Assembly (NCBI RefSeq): GCF_001298675.1
Contig: NZ_CYIG01000029.1
Coordinates: 1-46,894, forward strand
Reading direction: 5' to 3'
Length of the DNA: 46,894 nt
Origin: Paenacidovorax caeni
GTDB taxonomy: Bacteria > Pseudomonadota > Gammaproteobacteria > Burkholderiales > Burkholderiaceae_C
Position numbers and translations under genes: made by a program. How positions within the stretch are numbered: the first letter of the stretch is position 1; every line of letters begins with the position of its first letter. Below are positions 16,952 through 24,780 of the stretch, one piece after another. The notes under the pieces are model-generated. The model was not told the origin of the DNA. It saw only the letters and a program-made list of their open reading frames with translations, and did no database searches.

Positions 16952-18130
16952 ATGCTCCCCAACACCCTCCTCACGGCCGAGCAGAAGGCCGAACTGCAAG
17001 TCTTCACCGCATCGCTGGAGCGCTTTTGCGACACCGAGATCGAGCCCCACTACCGCGACTGGGAAAAGGCCGGCCTTGTCAGCCGCGAACTGTTCCGCAA
17101 GATGGGCGAGAACGGCTACCTCTGCGCCGACGTGCCCGAGCCGTACGGCGGCGCGGGTGCCAGCGTGCACTTCTCGTTCGCCGTGGTGGAGGTGCTCTCG
17201 CGCCGGGGCTATGGCGGCTTTGTGGGCGGGCTGCAGGTGCACAACGACATCATCCCGCCCTACCTGCTGCACTGCGGCACCGAGGCGCAGCGCCAATACT
17301 GGCTGCCGCGCATGGTCAGCGGCGAGGCCGTGGCGGCGATTGGCATGACCGAGCCCGGCGCGGGCAGTGACCTGAAAGCCATCCGCACCACCGCACGGCG
17401 TATCAGTGACAGCGATGGAGATGGCTACGTCATCAACGGCAGCAAAATTTTCATCAGCAACGGCCAGCACTGCGACCTGCTGGTGCTCGCCGCCAAGACC
17501 GACCCGGCGGCAGGCGCCAAGGGCGTGAGCCTGTTCCTGGTCGATACGAAAAGCCCCGGCTTCACGCGCGGCCAGAACCTGGAAAAAATCGGCCAGCACG
17601 CGGGCGACACGTCCGAGCTGTTCTTCAACGACCTGCGCGTGCCGCAGGATGCCCTGCTGGGCGGCGTGGAGGGCCAGGGCTTTGTGCAGATGATGCGCGA
17701 GCTGCCGCGCGAGCGCCTCATCATCGGCGTGCAGGCGGTGTATGGCGCCAAGGGCGCGCTCGATGCCACGGTGAAGTACGTGCAGGAACGCCAGGCGTTT
17801 GGCCAGGCGATTGGCCAGTTCCAGAACACGCGCTTCACGCTGGCACAGTGCGCCAGCGACATCGCCGCCGCCAAGGCGTTTTTGAACGCCAGCGTGGCCG
17901 CCTACGAGCGCGGCGAACTCACGCCCGAGGCGGTGAGCGCGCTCAAGCTGCACACCACCGAGGTCTTCGGCCGCGTGGCCGACGCCTGCTTGCAGCTCTT
18001 TGGCGGCTACGGCTACATGGCCGAATACCCGATCTCGCGCTTCTGGACCGACGCGCGCGTGCTGCGCATCTACGGTGGCACCTCGGAGATCATGAAAGAG
18101 CTGGTGGCGCGATCGCTGCTGGGCCGCTGA
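16952..18130 (+). CDS. Acyl-CoA dehydrogenase, long-chain/isovaleryl active-site type
   Basis: A 392-residue FAD enzyme that would introduce the alpha-beta double bond. Visible: GMTEPGAGSD (FAD and substrate loop), YVINGSKIFISNG, ERQAFGQAIGQFQ and LFGGYGYMAEYPI. At the place where medium-chain enzymes carry the catalytic Glu (YEGTS), this protein has YGGTSEIM. The base is probably Glu254 in ELPRERL, as in long-chain and isovaleryl-CoA dehydrogenases. The start at 16952 excludes the repeat upstream. It is the last gene of the operon and is followed by a strong terminator. Confidence 0.9.
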   Translation: MLPNTLLTAEQKAELQVFTASLERFCDTEIEPHYRDWEKAGLVSRELFRKMGENGYLCADVPEPYGGAGASVHFSFAVVEVLSRRGYGGFVGGLQVHNDIIPPYLLHCGTEAQRQYWLPRMVSGEAVAAIGMTEPGAGSDLKAIRTTARRISDSDGDGYVINGSKIFISNGQHCDLLVLAAKTDPAAGAKGVSLFLVDTKSPGFTRGQNLEKIGQHAGDTSELFFNDLRVPQDALLGGVEGQGFVQMMRELPRERLIIGVQAVYGAKGALDATVKYVQERQAFGQAIGQFQNTRFTLAQCASDIAAAKAFLNASVAAYERGELTPEAVSALKLHTTEVFGRVADACLQLFGGYGYMAEYPISRFWTDARVLRIYGGTSEIMKELVARSLLGR

Positions 18131-18151
18131 ACCAGCGGGCTGCCACCCACA

Positions 18152-18182
18152 AGCCACCCGGTCCCGCCGGGTGGCTTTTTTT
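18152..18182 (+). terminator. Rho-independent terminator of the liv/beta-oxidation operon
   Basis: A 10-bp perfect stem, AGCCACCCGG (18152-18161) and CCGGGTGGCT (18167-18176), with loop TCCCG, runs into seven T (18176-18182). It sits 21 nt after the acyl-CoA dehydrogenase stop and touches the stop of the convergent gene. Confidence 0.9.
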
Positions 18183-18447
18183 AGGCCGCCGTTTCCGGCT
18201 TGTAGAACACCTCCACGCTGCCCTTGAGCGTGATGAGCAACGGCCGGCCCTTGCGGTCGACCGTCTTGCCGGCGGGCACCTTGATCCAGCCCTCGCTGAC
18301 GCAGTACTCCTCCACGTCGAAACGCTCCTTGCCGTTGAAGCGGATGCCGATGTCGGCGTCCTGCTGAAACACGGCCGCCACATGGTGGGGGCTGCGCGGG
18401 TCAATGGCCAGGCGGTCGGGCAACGGAAGGCGGGCGGTATCGGTCAC
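18181..18447 (-). CDS. DUF3297 family small protein
   Basis: An 88-residue soluble protein. The core (DRLAIDPRSPHH, IGIRFNGKERFDVEEYCVSEGWIKV, KTVDRKGRPLLITLKG) matches what I recall of the DUF3297 family, which is widespread in proteobacteria and sometimes annotated by name only as glutathione peroxidase. No catalytic motif is visible. It is convergent with the preceding operon, and its stop lies in the terminator T-run. Function unknown. Confidence 0.75.
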   Translation of the reverse strand: MTDTARLPLPDRLAIDPRSPHHVAAVFQQDADIGIRFNGKERFDVEEYCVSEGWIKVPAGKTVDRKGRPLLITLKGSVEVFYKPETAA

Positions 18448-18519
18448 GGGTGCAATCTCGCAAAAAACACAAAGGCGCCATTGTCCTGCAACCGCCGCAC
18501 CGTCACAAAACTCCTGAAA

Positions 18520-18568
18520 CCATAGCTGCTAGCGCTTTCTACGTAAGGGTTTGAGTCGTTTTTCATGC
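18520..18568 (+). repeat. Dispersed repeat, family 1
   Basis: ATAGCTGCTAGCGCTTTC, then TACGTAAGGGTTTGAG and a T-rich end. It is close to the copy at 6876-6908, which shares the TAAGGGTT tail. It lies just upstream of the first origin-like module. Confidence 0.7.
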
Positions 18569-18580
18569 CTAAATCGGCCC

Positions 18581-18810
18581 TGTGGATAAACCTGGGCGCA
18601 GCGCTGGCATAAGCAACGGCTTATCCACAGCACAGGCCTGCGCGCACGCTTTATCCCCATTTGCAGTGCAGTGCGCGCCTATCTTCCTCCCCATGCTTTG
18701 GCATGACCCAATACCTTGATGGAAAAGGAGATTTTTCACTTATCCACAGAAAAGGCCGCCCTCTACTACTACCACTATCTTTAAATAGTGAATGCAATGG
18801 ATAACAACAG
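18581..18810 (+). other. oriC-like module A: DnaA boxes plus DnaA-trio array
   Basis: DnaA boxes: TGTGGATAA (18581-18589), TTATCCACA (18621-18629), TTATCCCCA (18651-18659, one mismatch) and TTATCCACA (18740-18748). After the last box come 14 nt containing the GC block GGCCGCCC, then five triplets CTA CTA CTA CCA CTA (18763-18777) and a weakly AT-rich stretch (TCTTTAAATAGTG). A DnaA box, a GC block and 3'-GAT-5' trios in that order make up the basal unwinding system described for bacterial origins. There is no gene in this gap. The layout is repeated in module B at 21876-22095. Origin activity is not demonstrated; DnaA titration or regulation are alternatives. Confidence 0.7.
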
Positions 18811-18850
18811 CCGTAGTAGCGCCGCTGCCCCAGCCCAAGGGAAAACAGGC

Positions 18851-18874
18851 AAAAAAAAGCGCCCTACCGGGCGC
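18851..18874 (-). terminator. Rho-independent terminator of the rdgC-spmAB unit
   Basis: On the minus strand GCGCCC, loop GGTA, GGGCGC (18859-18874) is followed by eight T (plus-strand A at 18851-18858). It lies 35 nt beyond the spmAB stop. Confidence 0.8.
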
Positions 18875-18909
18875 AAGAAGGAAAAAACGGAAAAAAGAGG
18901 GGGCGCAGG

Positions 18910-20163
18910 TCAGCGCAGCAGCGCGTAGCCCACCGCAATGGCGGCCAGAATGCCCACGGCATCGGCAAACAACGCGCAGGCCAGCGCATGGCGCGTGTTT
19001 TTCACGCCCACACTGCCAAAGTAGACGGCCAGCACGTAGAAGGTGGTCTCGGTCGAGCCTTGGATGATGGCGGCCAGCCGTGCAGGGAAGGAATCAACGC
19101 CGTAGGTCTGCATCACGTCCACCATCAGGCCGCGCGCCCCGGCACCGGACAGCACTTTCATCAGGCCCACGGGCAGCGCGGGCAGGAAGTCGGTGTTCCA
19201 CCCCGCCCAGGCCACTGCGGTGCCGACGGCGCCCAGCAGCGCATCCATGCACCCGGCGGCGCGGAAGACACCAATAGCCGCCAGGATGGCAATCAGGTAC
19301 GGCACCACCTGGATGGCCACGCCAAAGCCTTCCTTGGCCCCTTCGATGAAGGCGTCGTACACATTCACGCGCCGCCAGGCTCCGGCCACGATAAACAGCA
19401 GCACCACGCCCAGCACCACGGCGGCGCCCATGGTGCTGGCAATGCGTGCCGCCTGCTCTGCCGGCAGCCGCGCCAGCGCCGTGACGGCGGCTGCCAGCAG
19501 GCCGGCCACGGCCAGCATCGGCACAGCCAGGCGCGCGCGCCACAGCGGCAGGCGCTGGACCACGGCCACGGCAAGCACGCCCGCGAGCAACGAGATGAAG
19601 GTGGCCAGCAGCGTGGGCAAAAAAATGTCGGCGGCATTGAAGCCCGCACCCAGTCCCTGCTTGAGCGCCACGCTCTGGCGTATGGCAATGACCGAGGTGG
19701 GAATCAGCGTCAGCCCCGCCGTGTTCATCACCACGAACATGATTTGCGCATCGCTGGCGGTGCCGGGCGGTTCGCGGTTCAGCGTCTGCAGCTCGCGCAT
19801 GGCCGTCAGCCCCAGCGGCGTGGCGGCGTTGTCCAGGCCCAGCAGGTTGGCCGAGATGTTCATGGTCATGGCGCCTTGCGCCGGGTGGCCCTGCGGCACG
19901 CCCGGGAACAGCTTGCGCAGCAGCGGCGCGGCCACGCGCGCCAGCAGCGCAATCATGCCGGCCTGCTCGCCCACACGCATCAGTCCCAGCCACAAGGCCA
20001 TGATGCCGGCCAGGCCCAGCGCAACCTCAAAGCCTGCGCGCGCACCGTCGAACAAGGCGGCGAGCAGGGCGGTGAAGATTCCCTCGTCGCCCAGCCACCA
20101 GCGCACGACGGCGGTGGCGCAGGCAGTGACGAAGAAGCCGATCCAGACCCAGTTCAATGCCAT
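18910..20163 (-). CDS. SpmA-SpmB fusion, nucleoside-recognition (Gate) domain membrane protein
   Basis: A 417-residue polytopic protein. The N-terminal half matches spore maturation protein A (LGLDNAATPLGLTAMRELQ, MFVVMNTAGLTLIPTSVIAI). The C-terminal half matches SpmB (FIEGAKEGFGVAIQVVPYLIAILA, IIQGSTETTFYVLAVYFGSVG). In Bacillus these are two proteins acting in spore cortex dehydration. Fused homologues occur in many non-sporulating bacteria, where the role is unclear and may be transport of a small solute. It starts 19 nt after the rdgC stop, so the two are co-transcribed. Confidence 0.85.
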   Translation of the reverse strand: MALNWVWIGFFVTACATAVVRWWLGDEGIFTALLAALFDGARAGFEVALGLAGIMALWLGLMRVGEQAGMIALLARVAAPLLRKLFPGVPQGHPAQGAMTMNISANLLGLDNAATPLGLTAMRELQTLNREPPGTASDAQIMFVVMNTAGLTLIPTSVIAIRQSVALKQGLGAGFNAADIFLPTLLATFISLLAGVLAVAVVQRLPLWRARLAVPMLAVAGLLAAAVTALARLPAEQAARIASTMGAAVVLGVVLLFIVAGAWRRVNVYDAFIEGAKEGFGVAIQVVPYLIAILAAIGVFRAAGCMDALLGAVGTAVAWAGWNTDFLPALPVGLMKVLSGAGARGLMVDVMQTYGVDSFPARLAAIIQGSTETTFYVLAVYFGSVGVKNTRHALACALFADAVGILAAIAVGYALLR

Positions 20164-20182
20164 AGCGGCCGGGGGTTACAAC

Positions 20183-21169
20183 TTAGAAAGGCGCGCTGTC
20201 GGGGTCGGTGTCCACAGGCGCCTGTGCCGGGCCCGTCACGGCGCCGCCGCGCGACGTGGCGGCCGGGGCCTCGCCCGTGACACTGCGGCCCTCGCCGCCC
20301 AGCGCTTCCACCAGGTCGGGGATGAGCTTGGTCAATTCGCCGGTGGCAATGGCCACGTCGGTGTCGAAGCCCTGGTCGTCGGGCGCCTGGCCCTCGAACA
20401 CCGTGTCAAGGAAACTGATCTTCTTCAGCTGCAGCCCCTCGGTCAGCACAAAGCTCACGCGGTCGTCCCAGGTCAGCGCCAGCTTGGTCGGCAGCTTGCC
20501 GGCTTCGATGTGCGCGCGCACCTCGTCGATGTCCAGCGGGTGGCGCGCGTAGCGCACCACGGCTTTGGCCTCGTCGGCGCTTTTCAGCTCGCACTCGCGG
20601 TCCACACTGAAGCCGGCGGGCGGCTCCTGCTCCTTGAGCCAGTGCGCCATCGCGGCCTGTGGACTGGTCTGCGTGTCCAGCAGTGCCACGGCGAAGCCGG
20701 GCATCAGCTCCACCAGCAGGCTCACCACCTCGTCGGCACGGCCCTGGCTTCCTGTGTCAAGCACCAGCCAGCGCGCCTGCGGGTCGATCCACACCCACAT
20801 CGAGCCCTGCTTGGTGAAGGCCATGGGCAGCAGGTCGAGCTTGGCCTCGTCCTTGAGTTCACGGCTTTCCTTCTTGCCGGGCTTGCGGCCGGTTTCCTGC
20901 TCAATGCGCGCAGCTTTTTCCTTCACCTTGCGTGCCAGCACGCTGGCGGGCAGCATCTTGGCCTCGGTCATATAGCGCAGCACCCACTGCCCGCCCACGC
21001 TCTCGGCCAGCAGGCCGTGCGCATCGCCGCGCGGCGGCACGAAGCCGCTGGACTGCTCCTGCGTGGCGCCGCATTCCTGGAACAGCGCCTTCTGCAGTGC
21101 CGCCTCGACTTCTTCCAACCCCATCTGCCATGGCGGCGCGATGCGGTACACGATCATGTTCTTGAACAC
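20183..21169 (-). CDS. rdgC: Recombination-associated protein RdgC
   Basis: A 328-residue RdgC. This protein binds DNA without sequence preference as a ring-shaped dimer and restrains RecA filament function. Recognised by the N-terminus (MFKNMIVYRI), GFVPPRG, LRYMTEAKMLPASV, the DLLPMAF block and LTWDDRVSFVLTEGLQLKKI. The C-terminal 40 residues are a Pro/Ala/Thr-rich extension not seen in the roughly 300-residue E. coli protein. It is the first gene of a two-gene unit with spmAB. It lies between the two DnaA-box modules. Confidence 0.93.
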   Translation of the reverse strand: MFKNMIVYRIAPPWQMGLEEVEAALQKALFQECGATQEQSSGFVPPRGDAHGLLAESVGGQWVLRYMTEAKMLPASVLARKVKEKAARIEQETGRKPGKKESRELKDEAKLDLLPMAFTKQGSMWVWIDPQARWLVLDTGSQGRADEVVSLLVELMPGFAVALLDTQTSPQAAMAHWLKEQEPPAGFSVDRECELKSADEAKAVVRYARHPLDIDEVRAHIEAGKLPTKLALTWDDRVSFVLTEGLQLKKISFLDTVFEGQAPDDQGFDTDVAIATGELTKLIPDLVEALGGEGRSVTGEAPAATSRGGAVTGPAQAPVDTDPDSAPF

Positions 21170-21318
21170 GCGGATTCCTTTGTGGTGCTTTTTCCTGGGC
21201 GCAACTTTACACAGCCTGACAAAGCGCGCATGGCGCGCTTACACAACGGGCGCACACTGACTTTCAATCGCTGGCGTAGCCGCCAGCGGGTTTCTCAACC
21301 GTCTGAAAGGAATCCACC

Positions 21319-21855
21319 ATGACTTTCCTGTCACGCCGCATCGCAACCTCCGCTGCCGCAGCCACGCTGCTCGCCGCCCTGTCCGTACCCACGCTGGCGC
21401 AAACGCCCCCGCCGGGACCGCAGGCACGCAGCGAGCAGATGCAGGAAATGCGCAAGGAGCGCATGGAAAACTGGGCTGCGAAGTTCAAGCAGCAGCTGCA
21501 GCTCACGCCTGCCCAGGAGGGTGCCTGGTCCACCTACATGGAAGCCATGAAGCCGCGCGAGCATGCGCGCCTGGGCACGGACTGGAAAGACCTACGCGCC
21601 CTGCCAACCCCCGAACGCATCGACCGCCTGCGCGCCCTGCGCGAGCAGCACGCGGCCGACGCCGACCGCCGGGGCGAGGCCACCAAGGCCTTTTACGGCC
21701 AGCTGACGCCGGCGCAGCAAAAAACTCTCGATACGCAGTCGCTGCGCTGGATGGAAGGCATGCGCGGCAAGGGCATGCACCACCCTGACCACCAGGGCGG
21801 CCCGCGCCACGGCGGCCCTGGACACCGGATGGCGCCGCCACCGCAGCAGCAGTAA
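21319..21855 (+). CDS. Spy/CpxP-like periplasmic LTXXQ protein
   Basis: A 178-residue exported protein. It has a signal peptide with cleavage near PTLAQT, then a helical, charged region with two LTPAQ motifs (about residues 57 and 132), the marker of the Spy/CpxP family of stress-related periplasmic chaperones. The C-terminus is rich in His, Gly, Pro and Met and could bind metal. AAAGGAA precedes the ATG. It stands alone between rdgC (divergent) and the second DnaA-box module. Family call moderate; metal binding inferred. Confidence 0.75.
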   Translation: MTFLSRRIATSAAAATLLAALSVPTLAQTPPPGPQARSEQMQEMRKERMENWAAKFKQQLQLTPAQEGAWSTYMEAMKPREHARLGTDWKDLRALPTPERIDRLRALREQHAADADRRGEATKAFYGQLTPAQQKTLDTQSLRWMEGMRGKGMHHPDHQGGPRHGGPGHRMAPPPQQQ

Positions 21856-21875
21856 CGCGCTGCCGCCACAGCGGC

Positions 21876-22095
21876 TGTGGATAAAACTGGGCCCATCGCT
21901 GGTACAACCGGACAGCTATCCACAGCCGCAGTGCCCAAAGCGAAGTTGTCCCCGTTCACGGGACAGCAGCGCCGGGGCACCGCGCACAGGCTTGTGCATC
22001 AATGCAAGTACCTGTCAAAAAACGGAAATTTCAGGTTATCCACAAAATTTCCGGCCTTCTACTACTACCACTATCTTCTTTAATACAAGAAGAAG
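21876..22095 (+). other. oriC-like module B: DnaA boxes plus DnaA-trio array
   Basis: Boxes at TGTGGATAA (21876-21884), CTATCCACA (21916-21924, one mismatch), TTGTCCCCG (21946-21954, weak) and TTATCCACA (22036-22044). A 14-nt segment containing CCGGCC follows, then CTA CTA CTA CCA CTA (22059-22073) and TCTTCTTTAATACAAG. Box starts are spaced 40, 30 and 90 nt, against 40, 30 and 89 in module A. The first 50 bp of the two modules are clearly homologous (CTGTGGATAAA, CTGGGC and CGCTGG in register). No gene is present in 21856-22128. Confidence 0.7.
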
Positions 22096-22128
22096 GAATA
22101 TCCGCAATCGGATACCGCGCTGCCGCGT

Positions 22129-24699
22129 TCAGCCGACGCGGTCGCGCACAAAGCGCTGCAGCGCGTCTTCGGACAGCGCCGGGCTGCACAGATAGCCCTG
22201 GTAGAAGTGGCAGCCTGCGCGGGCCAGCATGTCGCGCTGCTCGATCGACTCCACCCCCTCGGCAATCACTTCCAGGCCCAGGCTGCGCGACAGCGCAATG
22301 ATGGTGTGGATGATCGCGGCGTCGTTCGGGTCGGTCAGCAGGTCGCGCACGAAACTGCGATCGATCTTCAGCTGCGTCAGCGGCATGCGTTTGAGGTACG
22401 TGAGCGAGGAATAGCCCGTGCCGAAGTCGTCCAGCGCGAAGCCCACGCCATGTGCGCACAGCGCTTCCATGGTGGCGATGGTGGCCTCCATGTTCTCCAC
22501 CAACAGGCTCTCGGTCAGTTCCAGCTTGAGCCGGTTCGCTGGTGCGCCGTTCATGGCCAGCACGCGCAGCACGTCCTCCACGAAGCTGGTGTCGCGAAAC
22601 TGCAGGGAACTGACGTTCACCGCCATCGTCAGTTGGGCCAGGTAGGGGTCGCTCTGCCAGCGCGCCAGCAGCTTGCAGGCCTGGTTGAGCACCCAGCGCC
22701 CCAGGGGCAGGATCAGCCCGGTTTCTTCAGCTAGGCCGATGAATTCGGCCGGCGCCACCAGGCCGCGCCCGGGGTGGCGCCAGCGCACCAGCGCTTCCAC
22801 GCCCACCACACGGCCACTGCGGTCGCTTTGCGGCTGGTACTGGAGCAGGAATTCGTCTTTGGCAAAGGCGGCGCGCAGTTCGCCCTCCAGCGTGGCGCGC
22901 TGCGTCACGGCGGCCTGCATGTCGGGGTCGAAAAAGCGCAGCGTGCTGCGCCCGGCCGTCTTGGCCTGGTACATGGCCAGGTCGGCCTGCTTCAGCAGCT
23001 CGCCCACGCTGGTGCGTCCGTGGTCGAACGGGGCGATGCCAATGCTGGGCGTGCTGCGGTACTGGTAGCCAGCCAGAAGGTAGGGGGCCGAGAGCAGTTG
23101 CAGAATCTTTTCGCCCACCGCGCGCGCCGCGCGTGCCAGCTCCGCGGGCTCGCTGCTGAGCTGTTCGATCAGCACCACGAACTCGTCGCCGCCCAGGCGC
23201 GCCACGGTGTCGATGCTGCGCACGCAGCTGCCCAGGCGCTGTGCCACGTGCTGCAGCAGCAGGTCGCCCATGTCATGGCCCAGGGTGTCGTTCAGGGTCT
23301 TGAAGTTGTCCAGGTCGATGAACAGCAGCGCACCGCCCTGGCGCTGGCGCTCGGCGCTGGCCAGTGCCTGCTGCATGCGGTCCATCAGCAGCATGCGGTT
23401 GGGCAGTCCGGTGAGCGCGTCGTAGAAGGCCAGGCGCTGCACCTCGCGCTCGCTGGCCTTGCGCGCGCTGATGTCGGTGTTGATCTCCAGGATCGACGGC
23501 GGTTGTCCGTCCTCGCCAGGAATCCGCGTCCAGTGTGCTTCCATGTCGAGCGTGTCGCCGTGGCGGTTGTGCTGGGTGATCTCGCCCACCCACTCGCCCT
23601 TCTCCAGTGCGGTGTGCGTGGCGCGCGCGAACACTGCGGGGTCGTCGTACAACAGCGCCTGGGCACTCTGGCCCAGCGCCTGCAGCCTGGTCCAGCCGTA
23701 GAGGCGCTCGGCGCCCTGGTTCCAGAACAGGATGCGGTGCGCCAGGTCGCGCACGACGATGGCGTCCTGCGCCTTGTCCAGCAGCGAGGCCTGGTAGCGG
23801 ATGCGCGCCTCGGCCTGCTGGCGCTGAATCTCGGCTGCGGCGCGCGCGGCGAAGATTTGCAGCATCGAGGTGATGAACCCGGCCTGGTGCAGCGGTTCGC
23901 GGAACAGCACGAAGATCAGGCCCAGCGGCTCGCCGTCGGCGTTGCACAGCTGCTGGCCCACGTAGCCCTGGGCGCCGAGTTCGCGCAGCACGGGTGCGGC
24001 GGGGTAGCGCCCGGCCACGTCGCGCTCCACCACGAACTGGCGCTGCGTTAGCAGCTGTGCGCTGGGCGTGCCGTCAAGCAGGTAGTCGCGGTTGGGCTTG
24101 AGGGTGCCGTTGACGCTCAGCGCCAGCGTCATCACGCGCGCAGGCTGCTGCGCCGCCGCGGGCAGCAGCCGCGCCACGCAGCCCGCCTGTGCACCCAGCG
24201 CATCGGTCATGTAGTGCAGCAGGCGCTCGAAGAACGCGGTGCCGGTGCTGGCCGACACGGCGCTCGCCACCTTGAGGGCGAAGGCCTGCATGCGCTGCTC
24301 GGCCTGGCGCGCGCGCAGCAGCGCCAGGCCGTGCGAGAGGTCGTCCGCCGCCTCGCGCAGCCATGCCTGTTGACCGGCGTCCCGCGAACGGTATTCGGGG
24401 GCGTGCAGGCACAGCGCGCCAAGCGGTTCGCCGCTGCCATCGTGCAGTGGCAGCGCCAGCGTGCCGGGGTCGCCGGGCGCGGGGAGGCTGTCGTCCACAG
24501 GGCCGGCCCGGGCCACGGTTTGCGGCGTGCCGTCGTGCGCCAGCGTGGCCCAGGCCAGGCGGCAGCCGCCCTGGTGCACGGCCCAGTCACAAATGGCCTG
24601 CAGGATCTGCGCCTCGCCGCTGCCGCGCACCAGGGCCTGGTTGCAGACCGCCAGCAGGCGCAAGGCCATGTCATCTGCGGGGCGGGCGGGGCAATCCAT
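22129..24699 (-). CDS. GAF-PAS-GGDEF-EAL c-di-GMP signalling protein
   Basis: An 856-residue cytoplasmic protein with no TM segment. Order: a GAF-like region (about 1-130), a second GAF-like region (about 145-300), a PAS domain (about 310-430), a GGDEF domain with intact GGDEF (about 502-506), and an EAL domain with intact EALVRW (about 635), NLPTT-free but with the DDFGTGYSSL and KIDRSFV motifs. Both catalytic signatures are complete, so it could make and break c-di-GMP; which dominates cannot be read. The GAF/PAS inputs suggest control by a small ligand or redox signal. It stands alone between module B and aroG. Confidence 0.9.
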   Translation of the reverse strand: MDCPARPADDMALRLLAVCNQALVRGSGEAQILQAICDWAVHQGGCRLAWATLAHDGTPQTVARAGPVDDSLPAPGDPGTLALPLHDGSGEPLGALCLHAPEYRSRDAGQQAWLREAADDLSHGLALLRARQAEQRMQAFALKVASAVSASTGTAFFERLLHYMTDALGAQAGCVARLLPAAAQQPARVMTLALSVNGTLKPNRDYLLDGTPSAQLLTQRQFVVERDVAGRYPAAPVLRELGAQGYVGQQLCNADGEPLGLIFVLFREPLHQAGFITSMLQIFAARAAAEIQRQQAEARIRYQASLLDKAQDAIVVRDLAHRILFWNQGAERLYGWTRLQALGQSAQALLYDDPAVFARATHTALEKGEWVGEITQHNRHGDTLDMEAHWTRIPGEDGQPPSILEINTDISARKASEREVQRLAFYDALTGLPNRMLLMDRMQQALASAERQRQGGALLFIDLDNFKTLNDTLGHDMGDLLLQHVAQRLGSCVRSIDTVARLGGDEFVVLIEQLSSEPAELARAARAVGEKILQLLSAPYLLAGYQYRSTPSIGIAPFDHGRTSVGELLKQADLAMYQAKTAGRSTLRFFDPDMQAAVTQRATLEGELRAAFAKDEFLLQYQPQSDRSGRVVGVEALVRWRHPGRGLVAPAEFIGLAEETGLILPLGRWVLNQACKLLARWQSDPYLAQLTMAVNVSSLQFRDTSFVEDVLRVLAMNGAPANRLKLELTESLLVENMEATIATMEALCAHGVGFALDDFGTGYSSLTYLKRMPLTQLKIDRSFVRDLLTDPNDAAIIHTIIALSRSLGLEVIAEGVESIEQRDMLARAGCHFYQGYLCSPALSEDALQRFVRDRVG

Positions 24700-24724
24700 G
24701 CGGCTTCAGGGCACTGAGAGGATC

Positions 24725-24780
24725 TCAAAAATGAGAGCTGCTCGCGCTTGATGGAAAAGGGCTAGCGCCATTTTTATGCC
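24725..24780 (+). repeat. Dispersed repeat, family 1
   Basis: GAGCTGCTCGCGCTTGATGG, then AAAAGGGCTAGCGCC and TTTTTATG. The CGCTTG and CTAGCG halves are the two partners of the family hairpin. The 3' end overlaps the last codons of the minus-strand aroG. Confidence 0.65.

Noticed and set aside
18581-18810. Reading module A as an ordinary promoter or as coding CTA repeats
   Set aside because: No ORF uses it, and the same boxes, spacer length and triplets recur in module B, which a chance promoter would not explain.
18581-22095. Declaring this the main chromosomal origin
   Set aside because: dnaA, dnaN, gyrB, mnmG and parAB are absent, and flanking gene direction is opposite to what outgoing forks favour. 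It is kept as an origin-like finding only.
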